This document shows positions 34,918 through 47,877 of a DNA stretch of 64,000 bases, in pieces. A model generated the notes under the pieces. That model ran no database searches. It was not told where the DNA came from and saw nothing but the letters and a program-made list of their open reading frames with translations. Source of the DNA: Lycium barbarum (lineage: Eukaryota > Streptophyta > Magnoliopsida > Solanales > Solanaceae). The DNA lies in contig NC_083345.1 in NCBI RefSeq assembly GCF_019175385.1, positions 125,801,657 through 125,865,656 of the forward strand, given 5' to 3'. The first letter of the stretch is position 1; the number at the start of each line of letters is the position of its first letter. Position numbers and translations under genes: made by a program.

Positions 34918-37900
34918 TCAGAAACGAAGTGGCAACCCGTGGTTGAGGAATGTTCTAATGCAACCATCCAATCCCGCAGTGACAACCACGAGACCCCACA
35001 AATGACTTGAGCTCAATGCGTTTTGCCAAGCGCTCTTCAAGATCTTGTATTCGGATTTACATATAGAAGGGGACACAGTTGCAGGAGGACTTGAATCGGG
35101 CAATTTTTCCTCCGGCCACGTCGCGGAGCCCACCTTTAATAGAGAATCTAAGAAAGATACGCGTCCCAAGGAGAAACAATCTTGTAAAGATGAAGTCTTT
35201 GATGGGAGCGAGTTCTCGTTGACATCCCCGTTCGGTAAAACACTTCCTGGTAGTGTTGTCCCTGGATTGGTTTTAAAACCATACCAAGGTATTGCAACTG
35301 ATGCATTTCCGGAGAAGAAATTCTCGGATGACCGGACTTTCTTCGCTTGGCTAGTTGTTGTTCCGCCTTCATTACTATAGTTCCAGATATATACATTTGA
35401 ATCCTCAGTGACCGCGAGGACGTGTTTCCCATCCGACGTGAATGATGCAGGACACTGGCTACCCAAATTTTTAGTTCCTGGACAAGCAGCAGAAAAAAGT
35501 TTCAGAAAATCTACCTGGTATCAAATCAGAAAGGGAATAACTCAAAACCAATGTTGCTCGAACTCGAGAAAACGACAAAATGGTCCTTTAAGTTTGAGGA
35601 TAGGTTTAAAATAGTCCCTTAAGTATGCACTTTTAGTCTCTGTATAATATTTTAGCGAACTGTGTCGGTTAGATTTGACGGAAACAGTGAAAAAAAAAGA
35701 AAAAGATTTAACTATAAACACCAAGAAAGTCCCATCAAATCCTAAAGTGTGCAACACAAAAAACTACACTAGATACTAAAAAGAGACAAAAATAGCAGAA
35801 ATTACACATAAAAAAGTTGCACCAAACTCTAGAAAAAAAATAAAAATAGCAGAAACTACAAAAATTGTACCTCTAAATATGAGTACCCGCTTATTTTATT
35901 TTTTTCATAGTTCCCGTTAAATCTAGCAGGCATAGCGCTGTATGGAGATTGAAAGTGTTAACTTTTGGCAAACTTAAAGAACTACAACTGTTAAGTACAT
36001 ACTTAAGGGACTATTTTGAACCTAACCTCAAACATAAGGGACTATTTTTGTCATTTTCTCCACGGACTCTTCAAAAATGATGTTGGATGCGTGTCAGATC
36101 CTCCAAAAATAGTACATATTTGGAGGATCCAACATAGTGAGGCAGCTTTTGAAGAGTCCGAGCGACATAGCTGAAAACATCTTATCAGAAAGCTCTTGCT
36201 TACAAAATCTAGTCTAAAGCTTTGATGAAAACAAGAACTTGGTTTTGGGTTTTTGTGTGTGTGGTGGGGGTGGGGAGGGGGGGTGTAAGAGGGTGCGCAA
36301 CCAAGACACCTTTGAATTTACTGATGATGTTGGATCCGCGAAGTATTCTAACTTGCGAATCAGCAGAAGTAACCATGACTTTGCTCGAATCGTCTGGGCA
36401 GTACTGCATGATGAAAGTCTATGTCAGTTCTCAAGCGCATAAAAATCAGTACAAGAAACCTGAAACCGTTCTTGTGAAAAAGTAAGGAAAAGAAACACAA
36501 ATGATTACCTGAAATCCAGTTACTCTCTTGTTAGTAAGCTTCTTTTTTCCTTGCAGATATACCTGGAGGCCCATCTGCAAACGATTACCTACAACAAAGA
36601 AATGATAGTCCATTACTTTGTCACCACATATCCGACAGAAAAGTCCAACACAAGAATCTTTTGGCAAACCATGAGTAGCATTGAGGGGAAGGGGGGCTGG
36701 AGGGCGTGAATCCTTTGGTGTGTGGTACTACACCCCTTAGACAAAGAAAAACAATATATCTCAGATTGTAGAACGGGTAAGCTACACTAAAACAACTGAC
36801 ATTTCAAGCAGTTTTCCAGGGGCCTACCGGAAACAACCCACAAAGGTAGAGGTAAGGTCTACGTACATCTCACCCTTCCCAGACCTCACTTGTGGGACTA
36901 CACTAGGTATGTTAACTTATGTTTTCCCTTCCTCTGTTGCGGCAATATCACTCCCGAAATGGATTTCTTTTATAACCGTGGTGTTCGGGCCAACTTGCGC
37001 GCACCTCGACTAATTCTACAGAGGTACCTGCTGCCTCCCACTACCGCAAGAAATGGAATTTTATAGTACCATTACGGTGGTTATTGTGACAATATGTCAT
37101 GGAAGGCTTGCCAACCTTCTCCGAAGACATACACTTAACTTCCTTTCTTTACTTCTTGGGCACGCCAATGAATTCTCGATGAGTATTATATGGAAATCAT
37201 AACTTGCAGAGTGCGGTTAGAAGTTTAGAATTATATGTTTCTCTATAATGACAACCTACTCCAGCAAATTAAGTCACAGGATAAAATCAGTTCCCAGCAA
37301 ATTGAGAGCATTTATCAGCAAAACAGTGACAAAATGAAAGAACCAGAAAAAGGGTCAAGAAAAGACAAGCTTCCGTACCTACAACATCATAAAAACGGCA
37401 ATTGCCATCCATGTATCCCACAACGCCACCCTGCACCAGTCACAAGCAACAAACTTAAGTAAGTTCCAAAAATTAAGTAACACTTTTAAGTTTTAATAAG
37501 GGGGAAAAATAGGAGGCAATCAAACCTTTCCATCAGGACAATAACAAACAGCAGTCACTATTTCCTTTACATCAGTCCAATCAACCACTCGAGAACCATG
37601 CACCTCCCAGAGACGTATTTTCCCATCTATTGAGCCACTAATGAAATAATTATCATCCATGGGATTGAATTCGACACAAGTCACTGCATCCAAGTATGAG
37701 ATGAGCGTCCAGTTCAAAGTTTAGAAAAGTAGTTCTTGCAAGAAGAGCAAAAAGTGCAGAAATGGGCTCACCATAATTATTATGCGAATAGACACCAAGG
37801 CATTTATCATGTCCAACTTGCCAAAGACGAGCTGTTTTATCAACAGAAGATGACAGCAGATACTGCAGCAAATGATGTCCGTACATGAATATTACAACTT

Positions 37901-39500
37901 AGTCATGTTGGATGATGTTTTTATGACGCCATAAAATATATCGGGTTAATAACACTTTTGGTCCCCCTTAGTGGTAAATTTTAATCTTAGTCCTTGTGAT
38001 ATCTAACTAAGCACATTTAACCTTCAACACAACAACAACAAGCCCAGTATAATCCCACCATGTGGGGTCTGGGGAGGGTAGAGTGTGCGCAGACCTAACC
38101 CCCACCTTGAAAGGTAGGGCGGTTGTTTCCGCCAAAGTTATTCCTTGAAATGTGCACTTTTGATCCCTTTGCCTATGAATTTCCACCATTTAATTATCCA
38201 TGTATTATGTTAAACTTGTACTGTTAGTCTGTTACTCTATATTAATAGTCCAAATAAAACATATTTCCTACACAAAAGGGACCAAAACACACATTAATTA
38301 ATTGAGGTTAGATGTGTTGAGTCGTATATCATATGGACCAAAATCAGAATTTACCAAAAATTGAGGGACCCAAAAATGCTATTAGTGAGATGTTAATATA
38401 CTGACCCCATTTTTGGACCATGAAATCGCCAAGACTTCACCCGTATGCCCACGGAACTCGTGCACTGGTTTCTCCGTTATCCGGAATAACTTTGGCGGGA
38501 GGACAACACAAGTTGATTCTGATGATTTTCTCATCATTTTCATCCCGTTGGTCTTCTCTCTATTGTCATTGAGAGAAGCTAATTTGGACAAATGGTTCAG
38601 TGAGAAGTATAAACAAGAAGGGTCAATATCCTGAACATTGAAGTTTTTAGATATCTCATCTTCAATTACTCTCCAAATCCGCACAGTGCCATCTTTGCCA
38701 GCACTTGCCAAGTATTGGCCACAAGGACTGAACTTCATCGTTATGATGGAGCCTTCATGAGCTAGAAATTCTTGGCCTGTGTAAAGCGAGGACAGTTCTT
38801 TCGACTCCTTCTTACTGGTGTTGACCCGAACTCTTTGAGTTGATTCGACTCCCTTTGACCTCACTTTATGTCGGGTGGAAACAGTGAGTTTTTGAAGCAA
38901 ACTTCCCACTTTCGACTTTGTATCAACCATACTAAATCCCTTAAAATCTCTATGCAGCAACTGTTGAACCAAAGCCGATGAACCGAGATTTCTCGTAAAC
39001 TCTTCAATAGTGAATATCCTGTTTGTACCTACTTCACGTAGTCGGCTAAGCATGCCATCCTTGCCTACTTCATCCGCAACAAACTCCGATCCATTGTCCA
39101 GGTTCCTAATTCTCCCATATGTTGGATGATCCTCTTCAGCATCCTCCTCCAATTCCAGAGCTTCATTTGGCTCGAAAGATTCGGAAGATCGACCGGAGAA
39201 AAAATTGATTTCGGAATCAGAATTCGCTAGCTCAGCCTCATTGCCATCCCTAATTCTATCAGCATTCGTCTCGCTTTCACAATCCGAGTTCAAACCGATC
39301 CATTTCAAGAATCTATGGCGGCGTTCATCGACGCTTTCAGGATCCTGAGTCCAAAATTCATATCCCAAAGCACGTTCAGAAATCTCATTACGAGTAGTAC
39401 AACCATCAGAGCAATCCGAACCCAAATCAGAGAGAGAACCGGTCTCGTCACGTATATCAAAGAAACTATCTTCTTCAGTCTCATTGTAAGTTCCCATCAT
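34918..39500 (-). CDS. WD-repeat protein, plant WDR44-like family, 7 exons
   Basis: Exons: 39500-38406, 37862-37772, 37683-37526, 37430-37379, 36588-36509, 36403-36310 and 35477-34918. They sum to 2130 nt (709 aa plus stop), all with GT..AG borders and matching phases. Exon 4 is only 52 nt and encodes GGVVGYMDGNCRFYDVV, a WD blade core. The N-terminal 240 residues are acidic and carry the family motif GYEFW..DP.SV.ERR..FL (about 46-66). WD blades begin near residue 245 (HEGSIITMKFSPCGQYLASA, KDGTVRIW) and continue with GHTGEVLAISWS, SSSVDKTARLWQV, GSIDGKIRLWEV, TSADSQVRILRG and EDSNVYIWNY. The C-terminus has SAWGQ-like Ser-rich tails ending GLDGCIRTFLNHGLPLRF. Molecular role of this plant family is poorly known; animal WDR44 binds Rab11, but that link is inference. 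An ATG three bases inside (39497) is an equal start choice. Confidence 0.92.
35550..36170. mobile_element. Two nested MITEs in WD40 intron 6
   Basis: The outer element has ends atgttgctcgaactc (35551) and gagtccgagcgacata (to about 36169), with cggactcttcaaaaatg at 36062. It is split by an inner element, 35566-36060. Inner ends are gagaaaacgacaaaatggtc and aactatttttgtcattttctc-like, with matching inner arms (gtcccttaagtatgcac / gtacatacttaagggac). The intron 36309-35478 is largely made of these two. Confidence 0.78.
36817..36913 (+). mobile_element. TS-type SINE fragment in WD40 intron 4
   Basis: ccaggggcctaccggaaaca...gaggtaaggtctacgtacat...cccagacctcacttgtggga...ctaggtatgtt matches the TS SINE body, but the TTG tail has been lost. 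Confidence 0.8.
36966..37050 (-). mobile_element. Fragment of a second tRNA-derived SINE
   Basis: tttataaccgtggtgttcgg...caacttgcgcgcacctcgac...taattctacagaggtacctg...ctgcctccca is a well kept piece of the SINE seen decayed at 31738-32215. Confidence 0.7.
37942..38392. mobile_element. MITE filling WD40 intron 1, itself carrying a SINE
   Basis: Left gggttaataacacttttggtccc...ggtaaattttaatctt, right accaaaatcagaatttacca...gggacccaaaaatgctatt are inverted repeats. A SINE interrupts it at 38027-38134. Confidence 0.72.
38027..38134 (-). mobile_element. TS-type SINE, antisense, inside the intron 1 MITE
   Basis: caacacaacaacaacaagcc (tail) ... ccaccatgtggggtctgggg ... tgcgcagacctaacccccacc ... ggcggttgtttccg is the reverse complement of the TS SINE 3' half. 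Confidence 0.88.
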
Positions 39501-39649
39501 TCTTCCAATTCAACACTCAAACTACTCCTTCAAAGAACAGACAATTAAATTTGAAGCAGACTTCGAAAGAAATACATTTTAAAAATTGTCAATCAAACAG
39601 GAAAGATCACTAAAAAACCAACCCAATACTTCAATTCACACCACCAACC

Positions 39650-40640
39650 ACAAACAAAATCTCCATAAACAACACAAAGGAGAAATCTTTAAGAGTCTAA
39701 AATTCCCATATATGATCAAGAATTTAGCCTAAAAAGTTCCCCAATTATGATAAGAGATAATACTAAACCAACAACCATGAAAGAATAAAAAACAGATCTT
39801 TCAAAAGGGTAATCACTTCCCAAAACTAACCCCAAAAGTAATCCCCCATAAACCAAAAAAAAAAAAGGAGAAATCTTTGAAGTCCAAAATTCCTATATGA
39901 TCAAGAATATAGCACAAAATTCCCTAATTATGATAAAGAGATAATACCAAACCTACAACCATGAAAAAAAATAGATTAAGGGTAATTAAGCAATCAGGTC
40001 AACAGATAACTAACATAAACCTGCTTATACTTCTAATTCAGCTAATAATATTGAAAAAATAAACTATTTTGCTTACCTTAAGTACCATGGAATTAATCAA
40101 GGAACCCCAGATTTTATTTCACAAAAAAAAAAAAAAAAAACAGAATACAGTAATCAAATTACCAGCAAGAGGATAAGTTGTACCTAGTCAACATAAAACT
40201 ATCATAAACATGCTTATACTTCTACAAATTCAGAGCAAAAAAAAAAAAAAAATTGCTTACCTTAATTACCATGGAATTATGAAAGAACAGCATAAATTAT
40301 TTCACAAAAAAAAAAAAAAAATTGATCTTTAGCAACAAAAGGAGAAAGCTTTAGAATCTAAATTTCCCATATGATCAAGAATTGTGACAAAACATAAAAT
40401 ATGTAACCACCCACAACAAGAAGAAAAAAAAAGATCTTTCAAAAGGGTAAATAAGTAACCAAGTTACAACAACAAAAATACAGTAATATTAATCAAATTA
40501 CCAGCAAGAACATAACTTGTACCTAATCAATATAAAACAAAACATAACCATGCTAAAAAAGAATAATATTTTGCTTACCTTAATTACCATGGAATTATTT
40601 CACCAAAAAAAAGATGATCTTTAGTATCTACAGGATAGAA
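39650..40640 (-). promoter_or_regulatory. Repeated leader region of the WD40 gene with three copies of a splice donor
   Basis: On the minus strand the module ATTCCATGGTA(A/C)TTAAG|GTAAGC occurs three times, with exon-like ends at 40579, 40261 and 40077. AAG|GTAAGC is a strong 5' splice site. Associated words (catatgatcaagaat at about 39710, 39893 and 40370; aaattaccagcaaga at about 40157 and 40497) are also repeated. A 5' UTR intron reaching an acceptor near the coding start (for example ...gttctttgaag) is plausible. The sequence shows the repeats and donors; use of any is inference. Long A runs separate the modules. Confidence 0.55.
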
Positions 40641-43600
40641 ATGAAGACTGAGAACAAAGTGGACTCAAGTCAAAAAAATCCAAATAAAATATATTAAAAA
40701 AAAAAAAAAAAAAAAGACAAAACCCCACAAAAAATTGGAAATGATCTCAATAATATGAAGTCAAATAAATTGAAGATTTCAAAGAAAAATTGGGTATGTT
40801 TGAAAGTGTAAGGTCAGAGTTGCTATATATTTTCTTAGTTTCTGGCTTTCACTTTCAACTATTAATAATATTCATATGGACGGTTTTACCCTCACGTTGT
40901 TGCGTCCTTCCAATTAACGGTTGTAACGAATCGTGTCATGTCTGTTAACAAGAATTATGGCACCGTTCAAAAAATAAAAAAATAAAATGATGTTATTTGT
41001 ATAATTATAAAAACGTTTGCGGCGGAGCCATGATTTTCATACAAAATGTAAAAAAAAAAAAATAGAATATATGAAGAAGTTAAAGAGATTCAACATTTAC
41101 GATATGTACGTATGGTTTGACAAGGCACGAGGTTTAAGAAAGAAAAGAGGATTTTTGAAACACGTGGTCTGCAAAAAGTCATAGATATATTTGTGTGGCT
41201 GTAAATCAATTCATAAAGGGTAAATTGTGAAGTTTGAAATTAAACTTTTTAAATATAGAGTTGTATCATTCTTATTGGGACAGATTAACAAAAAGTGTAT
41301 CACATAAATTGAGACAGAGAGAGTAAAAAGTTTGTGATGGAACCGGAAATTTTATTGAAAAAAGTTAAAATTATGAAAAGTAATATACGAAAAATTAAGG
41401 AGATTCAACATTTTACGATATATAGGTATAAATAATTATAATTCTGACCTTATATATACAGTATAATTTTCTAACTAAATGAATCCCCTTACACCCTTAT
41501 AAAAGGGATAAACTATTACTCACTTTGTTTATCCAATGAATGTAACGAAAAGACCTGAAAATAACGAATAATGAAATGGCATTCTTTTATTTTTAGTTTG
41601 TTCTTAAAAAAAAAAGTACTTTCTTATATTTAATCTCATAAATTGTTAATGTCATGATTCAGTGTCACAAAAATATTACGATTTATTTAAAACTATAAAT
41701 TTTTAGGTTTTTTCACTGTCATTACGATTTATTTAAGACTATAAATTTTAGATTCTTTTCTTAAACTATATTTTCAGTCAAATAGGTTAACAACTTAACA
41801 TATTAACATAAAACAGAGAAAGTGTTTTTACGACTATACAAAGGATGAAATTACTTAATTGTTAGTGTGAGTTGATACGTTGGTTGCTTACATTTCTTAA
41901 AGTAAAATTCACATTTTTAAAAGTCATATATATGAAAAATATCATAATTATATAATGTTAATGATTAAATATGTTTGGTAGGATATGCCTCTTCCTAATT
42001 CCTACCTACTTTATAAAAAATAAATAAAATGGATCATAGCACATTTGTATAGTGGTAATTGAAATGAATTTGTATAATAATTGACATCAACGTATTCATT
42101 AAGTTTAATAATTGACATCAACGTATTCATTAAGTTTTCTATAAAGACGTGAAGCCTTAGTTGTAAAAGATTAAAAAACAAAAAAACAAAAAAACAAAAA
42201 AAAAAAAGGTCTACAGAATAGGTACATTAATTCTAAATTATTATACTCAAGATGGAAGTTATTTCTTCTTTAAGTGCTTTTTAAAACTCTGACTGGAAAT
42301 GTCTGTGAAGTTTTCCTCCTAATAAGAATAAATATTTCAGAACTTGCTAGGCATACAAAAATTGTAAATTGAACAATATCAACAATCAAATAATAATTTT
42401 AACATGTCCAACATTTGATGACTTTCTCTAAAAAGATGACTATTCTTGATTCTTTGAAAATCTATATATCTGATTGTCTCCATGAAAGATATATCTAGTC
42501 AAATGAAATTCAAAGTAGTGAAAATTAGCTTAACAGTAATCCTACTAGTAACAATAAGATTAATTAAGGACCTGTAACAGCAATGTCATCTTCCATTCTA
42601 TCCATCATTTTGTTTCTTATTTGTTTTCTTTTCTTTTATTTTTTTGACAGGAGTAATGGAGCAACGATAATGTGATCTAGATTAGGTCACAAGTTCGAGC
42701 AATGAAATCGGCTACTGATGCTTGTGTCAAGATAGGCCCTTTGAGTACGTCCCTTACATAGACCCTGACCGGCATAAACGCGCAATACTTCGTACACTTT
42801 TTATATTGTTGATTGTTAATTAAAGGTCGGCATGCCTTATAAGAAAATTCCAGAGTACAAAAAACTAAAATTGGGGCCTCTAATACGTCAAAATAATGCA
42901 TTATGGCCTTTCGCTTGTCACGTTTCCATGGTATATTCAGCTACTCTATGTATCAAGGGTCACTGATTTATTCTAAATTTTAACCAAGAGGGGGAGAGAG
43001 AAAGGTTTTGCCAACAATTATCACTTGTGAGAATGGCATGATGAAGTAAGGTACATATCCAATGGCAGGGGCAATGCCACCAGTTTCTATTATAGCGTAT
43101 TATTGTAAAATTCACATAATTTTGATTTGTTGGGTTAAAACAATCCAGAAAATATTCTAAACATGATGATACCCTTAAGAGTTTAGAGTAAAATTAACAT
43201 GTAGTTTCTTTTACTTTGCAGTTGTCAATGTGAGATTTTTGTTCGTACACCCAACTATTTCTATCTTGAGTTACACATGACCCATCACTTCATGTGCTTA
43301 TTTGAAGATTAATTGCGTGCCACACATGTAAATCAACCGAGCATTTATATGACCACCAAAGTCCACTGACTTTTTTTGTTGTTGTGTGCGTGTATGTATC
43401 TCCAAAGTTAAGAAAGTAAAGGTAGTAAACGGCCTATAGACAGGCAAAGACACCAAGTCAGACCTCACGCAATAACTCTACCATTTACATACTCTTCTCG
43501 CCAAAATATTGACTTTGATATCAGTGATTGGGTTAAACAACTCCGAAAATACTTTTAACATGTTGTGATATTGTCCGTTTTGGGCGAAGCACAATAGAAT

Positions 43601-44270
43601 TCTCCTCAAATGACCTCACACAATTAAGAATTTCCTTTCACCTTACATGTAGGTTTGTTTTTTCTTATTAACTATTAATGTACAACTTTGTTCGCACATC
43701 AAATACTGACTATTTCGACTACGAATTAACATTGTATGATCATTTATCATATATTAAATCTCGTAACACCATATATAGTTACCCAAAATATAAAACTTGT
43801 TGAAACCAGTTCTCTCAATATAATTCAATTGCCTTTTGACAAATACTAAACGCTAATTTGACTTTTGTTGATTACCGCTAAACAAACAACCACCGCCCGA
43901 AGCACACCACACACGGACGCAAAAAGTTTGTGTATAAAATATGACCATGTGATAGTGATTGGTAATATAGAAAACAGTTTAATTGGAAATTAATTATAAA
44001 TGAATGAGGTGGCTTTGACTTAGTTAATTTTGCTTTCATGTGTGTGTTGGTGTGTCAATTTGAAAAGTTGGTGGCGTGATTTGTTGCGTAAAACCACAAA
44101 AGTAATGTATAATATATTATAGCATTACAACCCATACATTGACCATGGAATAGTACAAGACGAGTCATTCATATATCTTTTGGGGGCATTCTCCTTAATA
44201 ATATTTTTATATTGAGTTTAACTTCTGTATGTGTTGATATATAGTCTAGTACAATCTTTTTACACCATTA
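40641..44270. other. Intergenic between the WD40 gene and the first tandem duplication
   Basis: No gene recognised. 41200-41327 is the right half of a Stowaway-like MITE (ends aaattgagacagagagagta). 42074-42137 is a 31-bp direct duplication (taataattgacatcaacgta...). 42174-42207 is an (A)n C run. The promoter of the WD40 gene probably lies near 40640-40900. Other short open frames have no recognisable motifs. Confidence 0.45.
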
Positions 44271-44641
44271 AGATGATTTACGATCTAAGACGAATTCAAA
44301 ATTTAAAGTTTATAATATCAAAATTATTTTTAAGATTCTATGGGTTCAAATTTACTCTTCATTGAAATTTTGATGAATTTTCACACATACACATATATGT
44401 GTGTGTTCTGTATCGAATATATTTGGTTTGGATGAACACGTTGTCAACGAGTTGTATCCAGTGCCCCTGCCTGCAAATATTTAACATGGAGTCCATTGTT
44501 TATGATTATCCCAATGTACTAATCCAAATATATAACAAATAATCTAGTATAACCTGTTAAAATACAACATTATGTAAAAAAAAATTACACTAACAAGTTC
44601 CATAATTAAAGGAATACTCGGCATTAGAGCCCATGCATTGA

Positions 44642-45014
44642 CCATGGAGTAAGGGTGGCAACCGGTTCCAACCGGAACCGGTTATGGAACCGGTTAAGGA
44701 ACCGGCCGGTTCCGGTTTACCGGTTTTAAACCTCAAACCGGAACCGGTCCGGTTCGGAGTGGTTAAAATCTTTTTTTTTTTTTTTTTTGTATTATATATA
44801 TATATATTATAGTATTTATTTGTATATTGTAGCTATATTTTCATATGTTATACAACTTTATAATTAAAGTTTAAATATTTACTGACTAACAGCCTAACAG
44901 CAAGTCAGCAATACAGAATAGTGCTTTTCGTATACATATATATGTATAACTTAATATATATATATACTAAATATATGTATAAATATATGTATAACTTATT
45001 ATATATACTATATA

Positions 45015-45075
<61 letters not shown>

Positions 45076-45907
45076 TATATATATGTATAACTTAATATAT
45101 ATACTAAATATATGTATAACTTAATATATATACTATATATATGTATATATATGTATAACTCAATATATATACTATATATACTATGTACTATATACTATAT
45201 ATACTTATATATATGTATAACTTAATATATACTTATATATATGTATAACTTAATATATATACTATACATACTTATATATATGTACTATATACTATATATA
45301 CTTATATATATATGTATAACTTATTATATATACTATATATATGTCTAACTTAATATATATACTAAATATATGTATAACTTAATATATATACTATATATAT
45401 GTATATATATGTACTATATACTATATATACTTATATATATATATGTATATATATGTACTATATACTATATATACTTATATATATATGTATAACTTATTAT
45501 ATATACTATATATATGTCTAACTTAATATATATACTAAATATATGTATAACTTAATATATATACTATATATATGTACTATATACTATATATACTTATATA
45601 TATATATGTATATATATGTACTATATACTATATATACTTATATATATGTATAACTTAATATATATACTATATATACTTAATATATATACTATACATACTT
45701 ATATATATGTACTATATACTATATATACTTATTATATATACTATATAATATGTATAACTTATTATATATACTATATATATGTATAACTTAATATATATAC
45801 TATATATACTTATATATATGTACTATATACTCTATATACTTATATATATGTATAACTTAATATATATACTATACATACTTATATATATGTACTATATACT
45901 ATATATA

Positions 45908-45988
<81 letters not shown>

Positions 45989-46423
45989 AACTTATTATAT
46001 ATACTATATATATGTATAACTTAATATATATACTAAATATATGTATAACTTAATATATATACTATATATATGTATATATATGTATAACTCAATATATATA
46101 CTATATATACATATCTACTATATATACTATATATACTTAATATATACGTACTATATACTAAATATATGTATAACTTAATATATATTCTATATATATGTAT
46201 ATATATGTATAACTTAATATATATACTAAATATATGTATAACTTAATATATATATACTATATATACTTAATATATATGTACTATATACTCTATATACTTA
46301 TATATATGTATAACTTATTATATATACTATATATATGTCTAACTTAATATATATACTAAATATATGTATAACTTAATATATATACTATATATATGTATAT
46401 ATATGTACTATATACTATATATA

Positions 46424-46470
<47 letters not shown>

Positions 46471-47172
46471 GTACTATATACTATATATACTTATATATAT
46501 GTATAACTTAATATATATGCTATACATACTTATATATATGTACTATATACTATATATACTTATATATATATGTATAACTTATTATATATACTATATATAT
46601 GTCTGACTTAATATATATACTAAATATATGTATAACTTAATATATATACTATATATACATATCTACTATATATACTATATATATTTATATACTATATATA
46701 CTTATATATTTAATATATATACTATATATACTTATATATATGTACTATATGCTTATATATGTGTATAACTTAATATATATACTATATATACTATATATAC
46801 TTATATATGTGTATAACTTAATATATATACTATATATACTTATATATATGTACTATATGCTTATATATGTGTATAACTTAATATATATACTATATATACT
46901 ATATATACTTATATACTATATATGCTTATATATGTGTATAACTTAATATATATACTATATATACTATATATACTTATATATATGTACTATATACTATATA
47001 TACTTACTTATATACTTTAGTTTTTTTTTTTTTTTAATTTTTTACCGGTTAAACCGGTTTAACCGGTCCGGTTCCAGTTTTACCGGTTTAACCGGTTCCG
47101 GTTCCGGTTTAACCGGTCCGGTTACCGGTTAAAACCGGTAAGGCCAAACCGGTTGCCACCTCTACCATGGAG
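44642..47172. mobile_element. Non-autonomous hAT element, 2515 bp, with 8-bp TSD
   Basis: Element 44650-47164. Left end taagggtggcaaccggttcc, right end ggccaaaccggttgccacctcta: terminal repeats TARRGGTGGCAACCGGTT, typical hAT ends. TSD ccatggag at 44642-44649 and 47165-47172. Subterminal regions (44655-44763 and 47040-47156) are packed with accggtt/aaccggt words, the kind of repeated sites hAT transposases bind. The interior is T-runs plus a 2 kb TA minisatellite. No transposase coding. The duplicate locus has a single ccatggag at 51499-51506, an empty site. Confidence 0.95.
44925..47015. repeat. TA-rich minisatellite core of the hAT element
   Basis: Tens of near-copies of motifs such as tatatatgtataacttaata, tatatactatatatactta and tgtactatatactatata, with pure (TA)n at about 45018-45071 and 45908-45984. 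Higher-order repeats of roughly 60-300 bp are visible. Strongly self-complementary. Tyr/Ile-only open frames here are not genes. Confidence 0.92.
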
Positions 47173-47789
47173 TATACATTTAACTTTATACATTCGAGAA
47201 GACCACTTATTCCATAGTATTTTTGGCGTTTTCTTTCCTAATTTATATTTTCATATTGTCATGCTACCTTCACTGATATATGGTCAAAAAACCTTTTGTT
47301 ATACTAATTGGAATATATGCATTCATTCTAGATATGGAGAAAGATTTGAACATGCAGGAATACTTTCGAGAAGAATTGACACATAATTCAAAATAAGCAA
47401 GGGCATGGTTGGGCCTTTTTCTTTTGAAGAACAAATTTTGACATTATCCTTAGTACTGATACTTGTTTTTTAATCTACGTTGATCCTTTAAAACCTATGA
47501 AAAACCACGTAGTTACATGCAAAATAGGGATGTTAGAGTTTAGTGACCTTATAAATATCGAAATGTAGCATAATAAAACGTATAGCATTATGTTTTAAAC
47601 TTAAAACAACAATAACAACACATACTCACATACTCAGTATAATCTGACACAAGTGAAATCTGGAGTGGGTGATTGTAAGCAAACCATCCCATACCTTTTT
47701 GGGTTAGAGAGAAACACAAACATTATGTTTTAAACATAAGGAGAGAAAGAAAAAAAAAAAAGTGGCAATAACTAAAGTGAGATGAATAG

Positions 47790-47877
47790 ATAATAGATGT
47801 TGAACCCCTGACTTCTTCGTATATTTACCTTTTAGAATTTTTGAACCCCCTGGATGAAAATCCTGGTTCCGCCACTG
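47790..47877. mobile_element. 3' part of a hAT-type MITE
   Basis: agatgttgaacccctgactt...tttgaaccccctggatgaaaat...ctggttccgccactg is the right end of the family whose left end is CAGTGGCGGA. The left end was not found. The stretch to about 48540 is absent from the duplicate unit. Confidence 0.65.

Noticed and set aside
35045..35380. 111-codon plus-strand frame and overlapping ones
   Set aside because: Antisense or shifted shadows of WD40 exon 7.
34918..39500. WD40 gene as the TTG1-type partner of the nearby MYB
   Set aside because: The acidic N-terminus with GYEFW..DP.SV motif, multi-exon structure and about 709 aa fit the WDR44-like family; TTG1 is about 340 aa and usually intronless.
44921..46946. 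Several plus-strand open frames made of Tyr, Ile, Met and Leu
   Set aside because: They are translations of TA-type minisatellite in the hAT element; no codon-use or motif support.
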